Shown: positions 1 to 4,737 of the stretch, piece by piece
Layout of the letters: every line of letters begins with the position of its first letter
Numbering within the stretch: position 1 is the first letter of the stretch
Source: a virus
IMG/VR virus record: IMGVR_UViG_3300025603_001173
Location: 1-31,277 of that record
Strand: one strand, 5' to 3'
DNA length: 31,277 nt
Program-made: the position numbers and the translations under genes
Notes under the pieces: generated by a model
Database searches by the model: none
Told to the model about the DNA's origin: nothing
Seen by the model: only the letters and a program-made list of their open reading frames with translations

Positions 1-15
1 AGATCAGTGTGTCAA
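1..15 (-). promoter_or_regulatory. Partial early promoter at left edge (-35 only)
   Basis: On the minus strand TTGACA lies at 10-15, in the same context (GGTTGACA, with the TGA serving as the stop codon of the upstream gene) as the complete early promoters further right. The expected -10 would fall outside the window, so only half is seen. Confidence 0.4.
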
Positions 16-308
16 CCTTTTTTCAGTGTGCGCCGCGGCTTTTCCACGCGCTGAAGATCAACAGCGTGGCGGTTGCCTGGTAGTAGAACATAGCGGTCAC
101 GCCGGGCGATAGCATATTGTGCTGTGGCTTGATCCAGTGGCGTCCAAGCATCAAAGTCCATTGGCATATCGAACACTGAGGTGCAAGCAGCCTGCAGCCG
201 ATATGCTAGGCTAATAGCAGCGTTAGCGATCTCATCGTTGGCATCAACCTCAGCAGTGTTGCGTAGGTAACCCATAAGTGTTTGGAGGTTCTTAACTGTG
301 AGTTTCAT
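12..308 (-). CDS. Hypothetical phage protein, 98 aa
   Basis: Not recognised. I chose the ATG at 308 (protein starts MKLTVKNLQTLMGYLRN) because an AAGGAATA ribosome binding site lies 6 nt upstream, whereas the longer open frame would run into the preceding gene. It is the second gene after the promoter at 646-674, with its ribosome binding site overlapping the stop of the gene at 314-622. The C-terminus is basic (KPRRTLKKG). The final Gly codon and TGA stop are part of a GGTTGACA promoter element. The base composition is visibly richer in GC than the genes to its right, which may mean recent acquisition. No membrane segment or cysteine cluster is apparent. Confidence 0.65.
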   Translation of the reverse strand: MKLTVKNLQTLMGYLRNTAEVDANDEIANAAISLAYRLQAACTSVFDMPMDFDAWTPLDQATAQYAIARRDRYVLLPGNRHAVDLQRVEKPRRTLKKG

Positions 309-313
309 CGGTG

Positions 314-622
314 CTATTCCTTGTTGAACCATTCTTCTAGAGTATATACGCATGGTAAATCCAGCACCCATTCAATTTTTGTTGAACCCTTTTGTTTTTC
401 ACGTGACCAAATAAAATCATCGATCGAAAATATTTTTTTGCCTACTACAAACTGTCCAATTGGATATTCGTGAGTCGTGTATGATTCTTGAATACAATTT
501 GCGGCCCAATCAGCAAAGTTGCAGATAAATGCCTCTGCCGACTCATATTCAAGTGGAACAACAATTTCATTAGAATATGTACAACCATCCGAGACGGTAT
601 ATTTAATTACAAGCTTTTCCAT
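314..622 (-). CDS. Hypothetical phage protein, 102 aa
   Basis: Not recognised. A small acidic soluble protein with aromatic residues spread throughout (for example FADWAANCIQE and IDDFIWSREKQ), no signal peptide and no membrane segment. It is the first gene after the early promoter at 646-674, about 20 nt downstream of the -10, so the leader is very short; no clear Shine-Dalgarno sequence precedes ATG 622. Its stop codon overlaps the ribosome binding site of the next gene (12-308), so the two are probably translated together early in infection. Confidence 0.65.
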   Translation of the reverse strand: MEKLVIKYTVSDGCTYSNEIVVPLEYESAEAFICNFADWAANCIQESYTTHEYPIGQFVVGKKIFSIDDFIWSREKQKGSTKIEWVLDLPCVYTLEEWFNKE

Positions 623-645
623 AGCATGATGCTTTTGTTATTATT

Positions 646-674
646 AGAATATACCGATTCGGAACAAATGTCAA
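646..674 (-). promoter_or_regulatory. Early (sigma70-type) promoter
   Basis: TTGACA at 669-674, 17 nt spacer containing CCGAATCGGTA, and -10 TATTCT at 646-651 (an overlapping TATATT is also possible). The same spacer recurs in other leftward promoters. It drives the genes at 314-622 and 12-308. Confidence 0.8.
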
Positions 675-838
675 CCATTAAGGGCGCGCTGGGATCCAAC
701 TACAGCTTTATAATCAACAGTAAGCTCTTCTATGTGCAGTTCAAGCTCGTGTATAAGTTCATCTTTCAACTTCAACAGCTCTTTTTGATGGTGTATCTCT
801 TTTTGCATAAATCTATAATTTAGAATAAGTCTGATCAT
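671..838 (-). CDS. Small coiled-coil-like protein, 55 aa
   Basis: Short ORF beginning MIRLILNYRFMQKEIHHQ and rich in Lys, Glu, Leu and His with a heptad-like pattern (KELLKLKDELIHELELHIEEL), suggesting a helical coiled coil. It fills the space between the gene at 845-976 and the next promoter. Its last codons (Asn-Gly-stop) are formed by the GGTTGACA of the promoter at 646-674, the same arrangement as at several other gene ends here. There is no clear ribosome binding site, but it starts 6 nt after the preceding stop, so coupled translation is likely. Function unknown. Confidence 0.5.
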   Translation of the reverse strand: MIRLILNYRFMQKEIHHQKELLKLKDELIHELELHIEELTVDYKAVVGSQRALNG

Positions 839-844
839 TTGAGT

Positions 845-976
845 TTACACTTTATTTAACCAATTCGGTGTTCTTATGACCCAGCCATTAGTCTTGTAAG
901 TCTGATTCCATACAAGTGTGCAATCAGGATAGTATATACCCCATTTACCATATTCTATGTGACAAGCATTCCACAT
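845..976 (-). CDS. Small hypothetical protein, 43 aa
   Basis: Starts MWNACHIEYGKWGIYYPDC and is strikingly rich in Trp and Tyr. The ATG at 976 lies 4 nt after the stop of the gene at 981-1139, which argues for coupled translation; the longer upstream frame overlaps that gene in another frame and is disfavoured. A weak GAAAG could serve as ribosome binding site. Not recognised. Confidence 0.4.
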   Translation of the reverse strand: MWNACHIEYGKWGIYYPDCTLVWNQTYKTNGWVIRTPNWLNKV

Positions 977-980
977 AATA

Positions 981-1139
981 CTAACTTTCACAAGCACTGA
1001 AAGCCAACACGCATAGAAACCCCAACACAGCACCAGCAAAAATAGCTATAAGTGGGTTTGATATGAAAAATACAGCCCACATAAAATTTGCACACTGCAA
1101 GATTACAAGAATCATTTGTAGTAAGAAGAATTTATTCAT
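981..1139 (-). CDS. Small two-helix membrane protein, 52 aa
   Basis: Begins MNKFFLLQMILVILQ. Two hydrophobic stretches (about residues 4-26 and 29-48) separated by an Asn-Pro turn suggest a hairpin-like inner membrane protein. AAAGGAACTGAC precedes ATG 1139, a good ribosome binding site. It lies 11 nt after the macro domain gene on the same strand. T4-like phages carry many such small early membrane proteins of unknown role; no family is recognised. Confidence 0.6.
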   Translation of the reverse strand: MNKFFLLQMILVILQCANFMWAVFFISNPLIAIFAGAVLGFLCVLAFSACES

Positions 1140-1150
1140 GTCAGTTCCTT

Positions 1151-1588
1151 TCAGATTACATATACAACAGGCCGCGTGTTAACCAATGTGTTTTCAATGA
1201 TGGCTGAAATTACATTCCAATCACCGTTTGCCAGCCCAGCACCAATCGCTGGCATTGCAATCTCACCGATATTCCAAGAATCAAGTTTTCGGAATACTTC
1301 AGCAATAGCCCAATATGAAACATAGACCTTACTAGCGTCTCTGCCATAATTATTTTGCGTAATAGCATTATGTATAACAGTACCATCATCTTGCACTGAT
1401 ACTACAATTGTACCCAATTCAAGACCACAACTATTATACACGTCATTGTAATCAGTATATGCTTGTGGATACTTATCTCGAATTGCTTTTGCAACACCTG
1501 AGCCCATTACTCCGCGTCTATTACATCCATGCAAAATATGCTGAACTTCAGTTGTAAGTAGATCACCTTTGCGGTATTCAATTTTCAT
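1151..1588 (-). CDS. Macro domain (ADP-ribose-binding) protein, 145 aa
   Basis: The start MKIEYRKGDLL followed by HILHGCNRRGVMGSGVAKAIR and later AMPAIGAGLANGDW is a typical macro domain, here almost the whole protein. Macro domains of this short type bind ADP-ribose and often hydrolyse ADP-ribose-1''-phosphate or O-acetyl-ADP-ribose; which substrate applies here is not visible. ATG 1588 is chosen because AGGAATAAAG precedes it. The gene overlaps the end of the small Cys-rich ORF upstream and belongs to the early operon from the promoter at 1830-1858. A role in NAD-derived signalling or in clearing by-products of RNA end repair is inference. Confidence 0.85.
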   Translation of the reverse strand: MKIEYRKGDLLTTEVQHILHGCNRRGVMGSGVAKAIRDKYPQAYTDYNDVYNSCGLELGTIVVSVQDDGTVIHNAITQNNYGRDASKVYVSYWAIAEVFRKLDSWNIGEIAMPAIGAGLANGDWNVISAIIENTLVNTRPVVYVI

Positions 1589-1745
1589 CTTTATTCCTAT
1601 CAATGGCTTGCTTAATGAGCCGATTTGATATGCCCAGTTCTTCGAAAAAATCTTCGGTGCAGGCATTACACATCAGAACACATTGGGTTTGATCATATTT
1701 CGGATAAATCCTATCATTACACACCAAACATAACAAAAAGTGCAT
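1578..1745 (-). CDS. Small Cys-rich (zinc-ribbon-like) protein, 55 aa
   Basis: Two pairs CLVC and CNAC about 24 residues apart (residues near 6-9 and 30-33) could bind one zinc ion. The rest is helical and acidic (EDFFEELGISNRLIKQAI). The ATG at 1745 lies inside the preceding 27-aa ORF and its end overlaps the start of the macro domain gene, giving a tightly overlapping cluster. A TTG at 1760 in the same frame is an alternative start. Not assigned to a named family. Confidence 0.5.
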   Translation of the reverse strand: MHFLLCLVCNDRIYPKYDQTQCVLMCNACTEDFFEELGISNRLIKQAIDRNKDEN

Positions 1746-1800
1746 AAAAGATAAAAGCAATAGCTACGGCACCAATAAAACTTTCAATATGGATAAGCAT
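1717..1800 (-). CDS. 27-aa single-pass membrane peptide
   Basis: The sequence MLIHIESFIGAVAIAFIFYA and seven further hydrophobic residues is essentially one membrane helix. AAGGAATACTATC in front of ATG 1800 is a clear ribosome binding site and the start lies about 30 nt after the -10 of the early promoter at 1830-1858, making it the first ORF of that operon. Function unknown. Confidence 0.5.
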   Translation of the reverse strand: MLIHIESFIGAVAIAFIFYALFVMFGV

Positions 1801-1829
1801 GATAGTATTCCTTTTGTTTTCCTATTATT

Positions 1830-1858
1830 AGAATATATCGATTCGGAACAAATGTCAA
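1830..1858 (-). promoter_or_regulatory. Early (sigma70-type) promoter
   Basis: TTGACA at 1853-1858, 17 nt spacer with CCGAATCGATA, -10 TATTCT at 1830-1835. It is nearly identical to the promoter at 646-674. It drives the operon from 1800 down to about 671. Confidence 0.8.
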
Positions 1859-1914
1859 CCTAATTTGAACCAAAAACCTACAGCAACCCAAGTACCAATC
1901 ATACTTTGTGACAT
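1855..1914 (-). CDS. Possible 19-aa peptide
   Basis: MSQSMIGTWVAVGFWFKLG preceded by AAAGG five nt before the ATG, overlapping the end of the 41-aa ORF. The stop codon is inside the -35 of the next promoter (GGTTGACA), as for several recognisable genes. Too short to judge from sequence alone. Confidence 0.25.
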   Translation of the reverse strand: MSQSMIGTWVAVGFWFKLG

Positions 1915-2024
1915 TTGGACCTTTGCCTATCATCAGTTTGTTCAAAAATAACAGGTTCAATTTTTTCTTCGTGGCACAAACTTCTATAGCTATCTAAATT
2001 TTTAACCATAATCCAATAAATCAT
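1899..2024 (-). CDS. Small hypothetical protein, 41 aa
   Basis: Starts MIYWIMVKNLDSYRSLCHEE, with AGGAAAGATTAA in front of ATG 2024 as ribosome binding site. It lies after the Ala-rich late gene; a TATAAACA at 2037-2044 on the minus strand resembles a weak late promoter. No family recognised. Confidence 0.4.
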   Translation of the reverse strand: MIYWIMVKNLDSYRSLCHEEKIEPVIFEQTDDRQRSKCHKV

Positions 2025-2055
2025 TTAATCTTTCCTGTGTTTATAATACTAACAT

Positions 2056-2928
2056 TTACCAGAACTTTAGTTTTTTGCCAACCTTTTTGGCACCACCCTC
2101 AATAGCATCACCGGCTTTCTTACCAGTATCTACTACAGCATCACCAGCTTTTTTACCAGTATCTACTACTTTATCAGCTGCTTTAGTTGTTTCTTTAGCC
2201 ACCGTATTTGCTGCTTTAGTTGTTTCTTTCGCAGTTTCATTTGCTACATTAACTATTTCTTTCTGAGCTGGCTTTGTATCTACACTAACACTAAGGTCAA
2301 CATCAACTCCAGCCAGCAAAGCAACTTCACCACTTACTCCTACAGTAGCAACACCGTTATCCATTGTTGCTCCGCCGCCAACTTCAGCACCTGCTTGAAC
2401 ACCAATACTCACACCACCGGTTGCAGCACCACCATTGCCAGAGCTATCATAAGCACTAGAAGTATTGTCAACGCCAACACTTGCGCCTGCGGTAGCACCA
2501 GCTTGACCAGCTGCACCATCTTTACCGATTTGTGCCGATGCACCAGCGCTTGCTCCAGCTTCTGCATGAACTGAAGTTTCGTTCTTAACTGTCACATCGC
2601 CGACTTGTTGGCTTACAGATGCACTTGCTTCTGCACTTGCGCCAACTTCTGCGCCAACTTCGGCATAAGCATTACCGCCACTTACTCCTGCACTTGCACC
2701 GGCCTCAGCATGGGCCTCTGCGCTAGCGCCTGCTTCTACTGTCGTGTCTCCATATGATGCGCTAGCACCCGCCTCTGCACTGACTCCAGCTCCTGCTGTT
2801 GCAGATGCTGTTGTGTTTGTTACTTCAGTGCCTGCGCTTGCATGAGCTTCTGTACCGGCATGCGCTTCTAAGTTAACGCCGCCTACATTTGTTTCTGTGC
2901 TTGTACCTACTTCTATTTCTTTATTCAT
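2056..2928 (-). CDS. Ala/Gly/Ser-rich low-complexity protein, 290 aa
   Basis: From residue about 15 to 210 the protein is made of degenerate repeats of Ala, Gly, Ser, Glu and Val (for example EAGASAEAHAEAGASAGVSG). The last about 80 residues differ: a Lys/Ala/Asp-rich amphipathic segment with LEA-like repeats (KETTKAA twice, VDTGKKAGDA twice) ending KKLKFW. No signal peptide is seen. It starts within the end of the holin-like gene (8 nt overlap; AGAGGATAATTATA is the ribosome binding site), so both are expressed from the late promoter at 3267-3274. Similar low-complexity proteins occur in other large phages, function unknown to me. A structural, head-internal or lysis-related role is only suggested by the late timing. 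Confidence 0.75.
   Translation of the reverse strand: MNKEIEVGTSTETNVGGVNLEAHAGTEAHASAGTEVTNTTASATAGAGVSAEAGASASYGDTTVEAGASAEAHAEAGASAGVSGGNAYAEVGAEVGASAEASASVSQQVGDVTVKNETSVHAEAGASAGASAQIGKDGAAGQAGATAGASVGVDNTSSAYDSSGNGGAATGGVSIGVQAGAEVGGGATMDNGVATVGVSGEVALLAGVDVDLSVSVDTKPAQKEIVNVANETAKETTKAANTVAKETTKAADKVVDTGKKAGDAVVDTGKKAGDAIEGGAKKVGKKLKFW
2105..2170. repeat. 33-bp tandem repeat, two copies
   Basis: Two adjacent near-identical 33-bp units starting GCATCACC encode the duplicated VDTGKKAGDA segment near the C-terminus of the Ala-rich protein. They differ at a few third-base positions. Confidence 0.7.
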
Positions 2929-3241
2929 TATAATTATCCTCTTCTTTTCTTTTTGCTAAAGCACTGCCTGTTAACAATGCGCCAAACGCCAAATGAAACA
3001 TACCAGCGCCTTTAAGCGTCAGTGGTTCATAAGGCGCCCACACTAATTCTATTAATTGCATTTGGATGTCATGATCCACTTTTGATTGCGCAAATACAGA
3101 TGTATCTAATTGAGCTCTGGTTGCTGCAATCCAAGTAGGAATAATTACAAAGTCGAATACACATATCATTGCATATACTAAAGCAAGAAGGGATTTCCAA
3201 CCTTCATTTTTTTGTAACCATATAAAAAATCTTTTCATCAC
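2921..3241 (-). CDS. Holin-like membrane protein, 106 aa
   Basis: Starts MMKRFFIWLQKNEGWKSL. One long hydrophobic segment at about residues 16-40 (LLALVYAMICVFDFVIIP), then a hydrophilic stretch, then PLTLKGAGMFHLAFGALLTG near residues 73-92, and a charged C-terminal tail (KRKEEDNYNE). The size, two membrane segments and the LTLxGxGxFHxAFGA pattern resemble putative holins of marine T4-like phages (recognition from memory, not a database match). It is the first gene after a late promoter 26 nt upstream, fitting a lysis role. A holin would time pore formation in the inner membrane; a generic membrane protein remains possible. Confidence 0.6.
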   Translation of the reverse strand: MMKRFFIWLQKNEGWKSLLALVYAMICVFDFVIIPTWIAATRAQLDTSVFAQSKVDHDIQMQLIELVWAPYEPLTLKGAGMFHLAFGALLTGSALAKRKEEDNYNE

Positions 3242-3266
3242 TATTCCTTATCGTGTAATAATGATA

Positions 3267-3274
3267 TATTTATA
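3267..3274 (-). promoter_or_regulatory. T4-type late promoter
   Basis: TATAAATA on the minus strand, 26 nt before the ATG of the holin-like gene and immediately beyond the 3' end of the tRNA array. It is the consensus -10 recognised by gp55-containing polymerase, and gp55 is encoded in this window. Confidence 0.75.
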
Positions 3275-3345
3275 TGGTAGCAACAGAAAGACTCGAACTT
3301 TCCCTGGAAATTTATGAGACTTCCGTCAGCACCTGCTGTGTTGCC
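3275..3345 (-). tRNA. tRNA with CAU anticodon (Met or lysidine-dependent Ile2), reduced D arm
   Basis: Acceptor GGCAACA pairs with TGTTGCT (one G-T), anticodon stem GAAGT/ATTTC with loop CTCATAA, T arm GAAAG-TTCGAGT-CTTTC, and an encoded ACCA end. Only 15 nt separate the acceptor and anticodon stems, too few for a normal D arm; a CAGC-AGGT-GCTG hairpin could replace it. The anticodon CAU reads AUG, or AUA if C34 becomes lysidine; a TilS-like gene lies at 7868-8485. Last tRNA of the array. Confidence 0.7.
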
Positions 3346-3349
3346 ATAT

Positions 3350-3425
3350 TGGTGAGTCCCCACGGAATTGAACCGTGTCCTACTGCTCTTCAGGCAGCCG
3401 TACGCACCAGCTATACCAGAGACCC
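3350..3425 (-). tRNA. tRNA-Phe (GAA)
   Basis: 76 nt. Acceptor GGGTCTC/GGGACTC, anticodon stem GCTGC/GCAGT with loop CTGAAGA (anticodon GAA), T arm CACGG-TTCAATT-CCGTG, encoded ACCA. Four nt separate it from the CAU tRNA. Confidence 0.92.
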
Positions 3426-3432
3426 TAAATTT

Positions 3433-3517
3433 TGGTGGGAAGGTGAGGTTACGATCCTCTCCCGGTTAAAGACGAGTTTTACAGACTCGATGCGGAAACC
3501 ATCCGCTTTACCTTCCC
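3433..3517 (-). tRNA. tRNA-Tyr (GTA)
   Basis: 85 nt with a long variable arm, as usual for bacterial tRNA-Tyr. Acceptor GGGAAGG/CCTTCCC, anticodon stem CGAGT/ACTCG with loop CTGTAAA (anticodon GTA), T loop ATCGTAA, encoded ACCA. The outermost T-stem pair is an A-A mismatch. Confidence 0.9.
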
Positions 3518-3522
3518 TTATA

Positions 3523-3591
3523 TGTTACTCCTGGCAGGTGACGACCCTGCAGAGAAAGTCTCGAAACCTTCAATGGCTTATCCTCAGGAGC
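3523..3591 (-). tRNA. Degenerate tRNA-like element, probable anticodon UCG (Arg)
   Basis: Acceptor GCTCCTG pairs with CAGGAGT, and the T arm GCAGG-GTCGTCA-CCTGC is intact, but the rest is unusual. Between the acceptor and the anticodon stem only about 13 nt remain. The anticodon hairpin GAAGG/CTTTC has an 8-nt loop, or a 7-nt loop with a G-A mismatch, placing TCG as anticodon. The end reads AACA, not ACCA. It may be a pseudo-tRNA, a decoy, or a minimal functional tRNA needing CCA repair by the phage enzyme at 11112-12329. Confidence 0.5.
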
Positions 3592-3632
3592 GAGCCTAGT
3601 GACTTTCGAGATCATCTAGGCTTGGTTTATTT

Positions 3633-3707
3633 TGGTAGCGCGTACGGGTTACGATCCCGTCTCTATAGCTTGAAAGGCTATCGATCTCACCAGAAATCCA
3701 ACGCGCC
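3633..3707 (-). tRNA. tRNA-Glu (TTC)
   Basis: 75 nt. Acceptor GGCGCGT/ACGCGCT, D stem GATT/GATC, anticodon stem ATAGC/GCTAT with loop CTTTCAA (anticodon TTC), T arm ACGGG-ATCGTAA-CCCGT, encoded ACCA. Confidence 0.9.
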
Positions 3708-3713
3708 GTTATT

Positions 3714-3787
3714 TGGTAGCCGATGAAGGTTTCGATCCTTCGTTTCAGTCTTATCAGGACTGTGTTCTCCCATTGAACTAATCGGCC
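3714..3787 (-). tRNA. tRNA-Ile (GAT)
   Basis: 74 nt. Acceptor GGCCGAT/ATCGGCT, D stem GTTC/GAAC, anticodon stem CAGTC/GACTG with loop CTGATAA (anticodon GAT), T loop ATCGAAA, encoded ACCA. It reads AUU and AUC. Confidence 0.92.
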
Positions 3788-3799
3788 AAAACTATTATG

Positions 3800-3879
3800 T
3801 GGTGAACCAGATGGGAATCGAACCCGCACGTTTGCCGGTTAAAAGCCGGTTCCTATTGACCAATGATAGGACCTGGTCC
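3800..3879 (-). tRNA. tRNA-Lys (TTT)
   Basis: 80 nt. Acceptor GGACCAG/CTGGTTC, D stem CCTAT/ATAGG, anticodon stem CCGG/CCGG (outer A-C mismatch) with loop CTTTTAA (anticodon TTT), T loop TTCGATT, encoded ACCA. A tRNA of this anticodon is the target of host anticodon nucleases such as PrrC (established knowledge). Confidence 0.9.
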
Positions 3880-3896
3880 ACATCATAATAGTTTAT

Positions 3897-3982
3897 TGGA
3901 GGCGCCCATGAGAGTCAAACTCATTCGTATTGCTACGACCTTGGATTTGCAATCCAGTACCTTATCGTCCGGTCCGAGCGCC
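3897..3982 (-). tRNA. tRNA-Cys (GCA) with long variable arm
   Basis: 86 nt, first tRNA of the array. Acceptor GGCGCTC/GGGCGCC, D stem ACC/GGT, loop TTGCAAA (anticodon GCA), T arm ATGAG-TTTGACT-CTCAT, end TCCA. The discriminator U73 and the GCA anticodon are the cysteine identity set. Unusually, a 16-nt variable region with a CGTA/TACG hairpin is present, although bacterial tRNA-Cys normally has a short one. Confidence 0.85.
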
Positions 3983-4022
3983 AATATTTGTTTTTCTAAA
4001 TTGTCAAAAAGCGTGGAGGAAT

Positions 4023-4057
4023 AAAAAAACCCTCCGAAGTTAATCTTCGGAGGGTTC
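4023..4057 (-). terminator. Intrinsic terminator in front of the tRNA array
   Basis: On the minus strand, AACCCTCCGAAG (4056-4045) pairs perfectly with CTTCGGAGGGTT (4039-4028) around a 5-nt loop, followed by a run of seven T at 4029-4023. It lies 41 nt before the first tRNA (Cys), so transcription from the upstream promoters must pass it to reach the array. A lone TTGACA at 4002-4007, without a convincing -10, could be a weak alternative promoter for the tRNAs. Confidence 0.9.
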
Positions 4058-4146
4058 TAAACAGAATATCTTATTTGCATAAGTTATCAGTCTCGGGAAC
4101 CCTCCCAAGTCATATATTCCTCAAATTTGCAAATAAAGTAAGTCAT
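4028..4146 (-). promoter_or_regulatory. Putative ribosome-mediated attenuator of the tRNA array
   Basis: Leader ORF 4146-4087 followed by the terminator hairpin. GGAGGGTTC (4105-4097), spanning leader codons 14-17, is complementary over 9 nt to GAACCCTCC (4057-4049), the 5' arm of the terminator, so an antiterminator and the terminator exclude each other. A ribosome finishing the leader covers the 4105-4097 segment and lets the terminator form; one stalled on codons 3 to about 9 leaves it free to disrupt the terminator. TTATTTGCA (leader codons 4-7) also pairs with TGCAAATAA at 4080-4071, a further alternative. The pairings are visible in sequence; the mechanism is inferred by analogy with trp/his attenuation. 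Confidence 0.7.
4087..4146 (-). CDS. 19-aa leader peptide of the tRNA array
   Basis: Encodes MTYFICKFEEYMTWEGSRD. Codons 3 to 12 (Tyr, Phe, Ile, Cys, Lys, Phe, Glu, Glu, Tyr, Met) are all read by tRNAs of the downstream array, and every one of its seven clear species is used; codon 18 (CGA, Arg) matches the degenerate UCG element. AGAGAG precedes the ATG. It starts about 30 nt after the early and late promoters and ends 30 nt before the terminator stem. The codon content and the overlap of codons 14-17 with an antiterminator segment suggest the peptide serves only to report tRNA supply to the transcribing polymerase. No protein function is proposed. Confidence 0.7.
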   Translation of the reverse strand: MTYFICKFEEYMTWEGSRD

Positions 4147-4170
4147 GTTTCTCTCTTTTGATTTGTGTTG

Positions 4171-4178
4171 TATTTATA
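4171..4178 (-). promoter_or_regulatory. T4-type late promoter of the tRNA leader
   Basis: TATAAATA on the minus strand, 24 nt upstream of the leader ATG and just downstream of the early promoter at 4182-4210. The leader and tRNA array can therefore be transcribed both early and late. Confidence 0.7.
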
Positions 4179-4181
4179 TTA

Positions 4182-4210
4182 ACTATATACCGATTATTGG
4201 TATATGTCAA
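4182..4210 (-). promoter_or_regulatory. Early promoter of the tRNA leader and array
   Basis: TTGACA at 4205-4210, 17 nt spacer ending AATCGGTA, -10 TATAGT at 4182-4187. It points into the leader peptide, terminator and tRNA genes. Confidence 0.85.
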
Positions 4211-4213
4211 CAG

Positions 4214-4270
4214 TTATTTTACTTTTTTCTCTAGATGTTTTAGACTCTCAATGATAGCTTTAAGTTCCAT
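4214..4270 (-). CDS. 18-aa basic/acidic helical peptide
   Basis: MELKAIIESLKHLEKKVK, preceded by AAGGAT nine nt before the ATG and headed by its own early promoter at 4297-4325. It ends 4 nt before the -35 of the tRNA leader promoter. The peptide would be an amphipathic helix. The complete promoter, ribosome binding site and stop in 110 nt argue that it is a real micro-gene, but nothing shows its role. Confidence 0.4.
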   Translation of the reverse strand: MELKAIIESLKHLEKKVK

Positions 4271-4296
4271 CGGTACATATCCTTTTATATGAGATC

Positions 4297-4325
4297 AATA
4301 TAAACCGATTCGGAACGAGTGTCAA
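4297..4325 (-). promoter_or_regulatory. Early promoter
   Basis: TTGACA at 4320-4325, 17 nt spacer containing CCGAATCGG, -10 TATATT at 4297-4302. The TGA in the -35 is the stop codon of the gene at 4322-4645. Confidence 0.8.
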
Positions 4326-4645
4326 CGCATTTTTAACTGTCTACACCCAGGAAACATTTTAGCTCTACCTTGTGCGACTTGTGGGCCTTTAACCTTTGGT
4401 TTTTCAGCTTTTTTCGCATATACCTCATGTGTATAGATATCAAAGTGATTTTTCTTTGTATTATATGATAGTTTGTATCCAGCATCATGAAAGTCCTTAG
4501 CAGCGGCATCAGTGTAGTTAAATTCGTGTGCTGCTTTGTTGGTTTTTAGTTGCACACCATGCTTGTCCGCTACAGCCTTAAGCTTAGGATCTATCTTTGC
4601 TTCATTTAGTTTTGATTCCAGCATTTCGTTGATAATTTCCTTCAT
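4322..4645 (-). CDS. Hypothetical protein with early and late promoters, 107 aa
   Basis: Starts MKEIINEMLESKLNEAKIDP and is rich in Lys (ending GCRQLKMR). The middle (EFNYTDAAAKDFHDAGYKLS) looks like a compact soluble domain. Both an early promoter (4701-4729) and a consensus late promoter (4689-4696) precede it, so it can be made throughout infection. Its N-terminal helix is vaguely like a head-targeting peptide but lacks the pattern seen in the proteins at 5689-6297 and 10455-11072. Not recognised. Confidence 0.65.
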   Translation of the reverse strand: MKEIINEMLESKLNEAKIDPKLKAVADKHGVQLKTNKAAHEFNYTDAAAKDFHDAGYKLSYNTKKNHFDIYTHEVYAKKAEKPKVKGPQVAQGRAKMFPGCRQLKMR

Positions 4646-4688
4646 AGATATGTATTAGTACCTTCCTATATATGTTTATAATACTATA

Positions 4689-4696
4689 TATTTATA
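4689..4696 (-). promoter_or_regulatory. T4-type late promoter
   Basis: TATAAATA on the minus strand 43 nt before the ATG of the gene at 4322-4645. Confidence 0.65.
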
Positions 4697-4700
4697 AATT

Positions 4701-4729
4701 ATCGTAAACTGATTCGGGATGTTTGTCAA
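4701..4729 (-). promoter_or_regulatory. Early promoter
   Basis: TTGACA at 4724-4729, 17 nt spacer with CCGAATCAGTT, -10 TACGAT at 4701-4706. It is in tandem with the late promoter at 4689-4696. Confidence 0.7.
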
Positions 4730-4737
4730 CATAAAAT

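Noticed and set aside
1589-1666. Longer N-terminus for the macro domain protein
   Set aside because: The extension lies in another frame of the Cys-rich ORF, and the clear ribosome binding site is in front of ATG 1588.
2056-2928. CRISPR-like or DNA-level array in the repetitive gene
   Set aside because: The repetition is at the protein level with drifting codons; there are no constant repeats separated by unique spacers. No CRISPR array is seen anywhere in the window.
3274-3726. Open frames on the plus strand across the tRNA array
   Set aside because: They are antisense to well-folded tRNA genes and have no ribosome binding sites.
4002-4007. Separate promoter between the terminator and tRNA-Cys
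   Set aside because: TTGACA is present but no acceptable -10 occurs at 15-19 nt before the tRNA start; mentioned only as a possibility.
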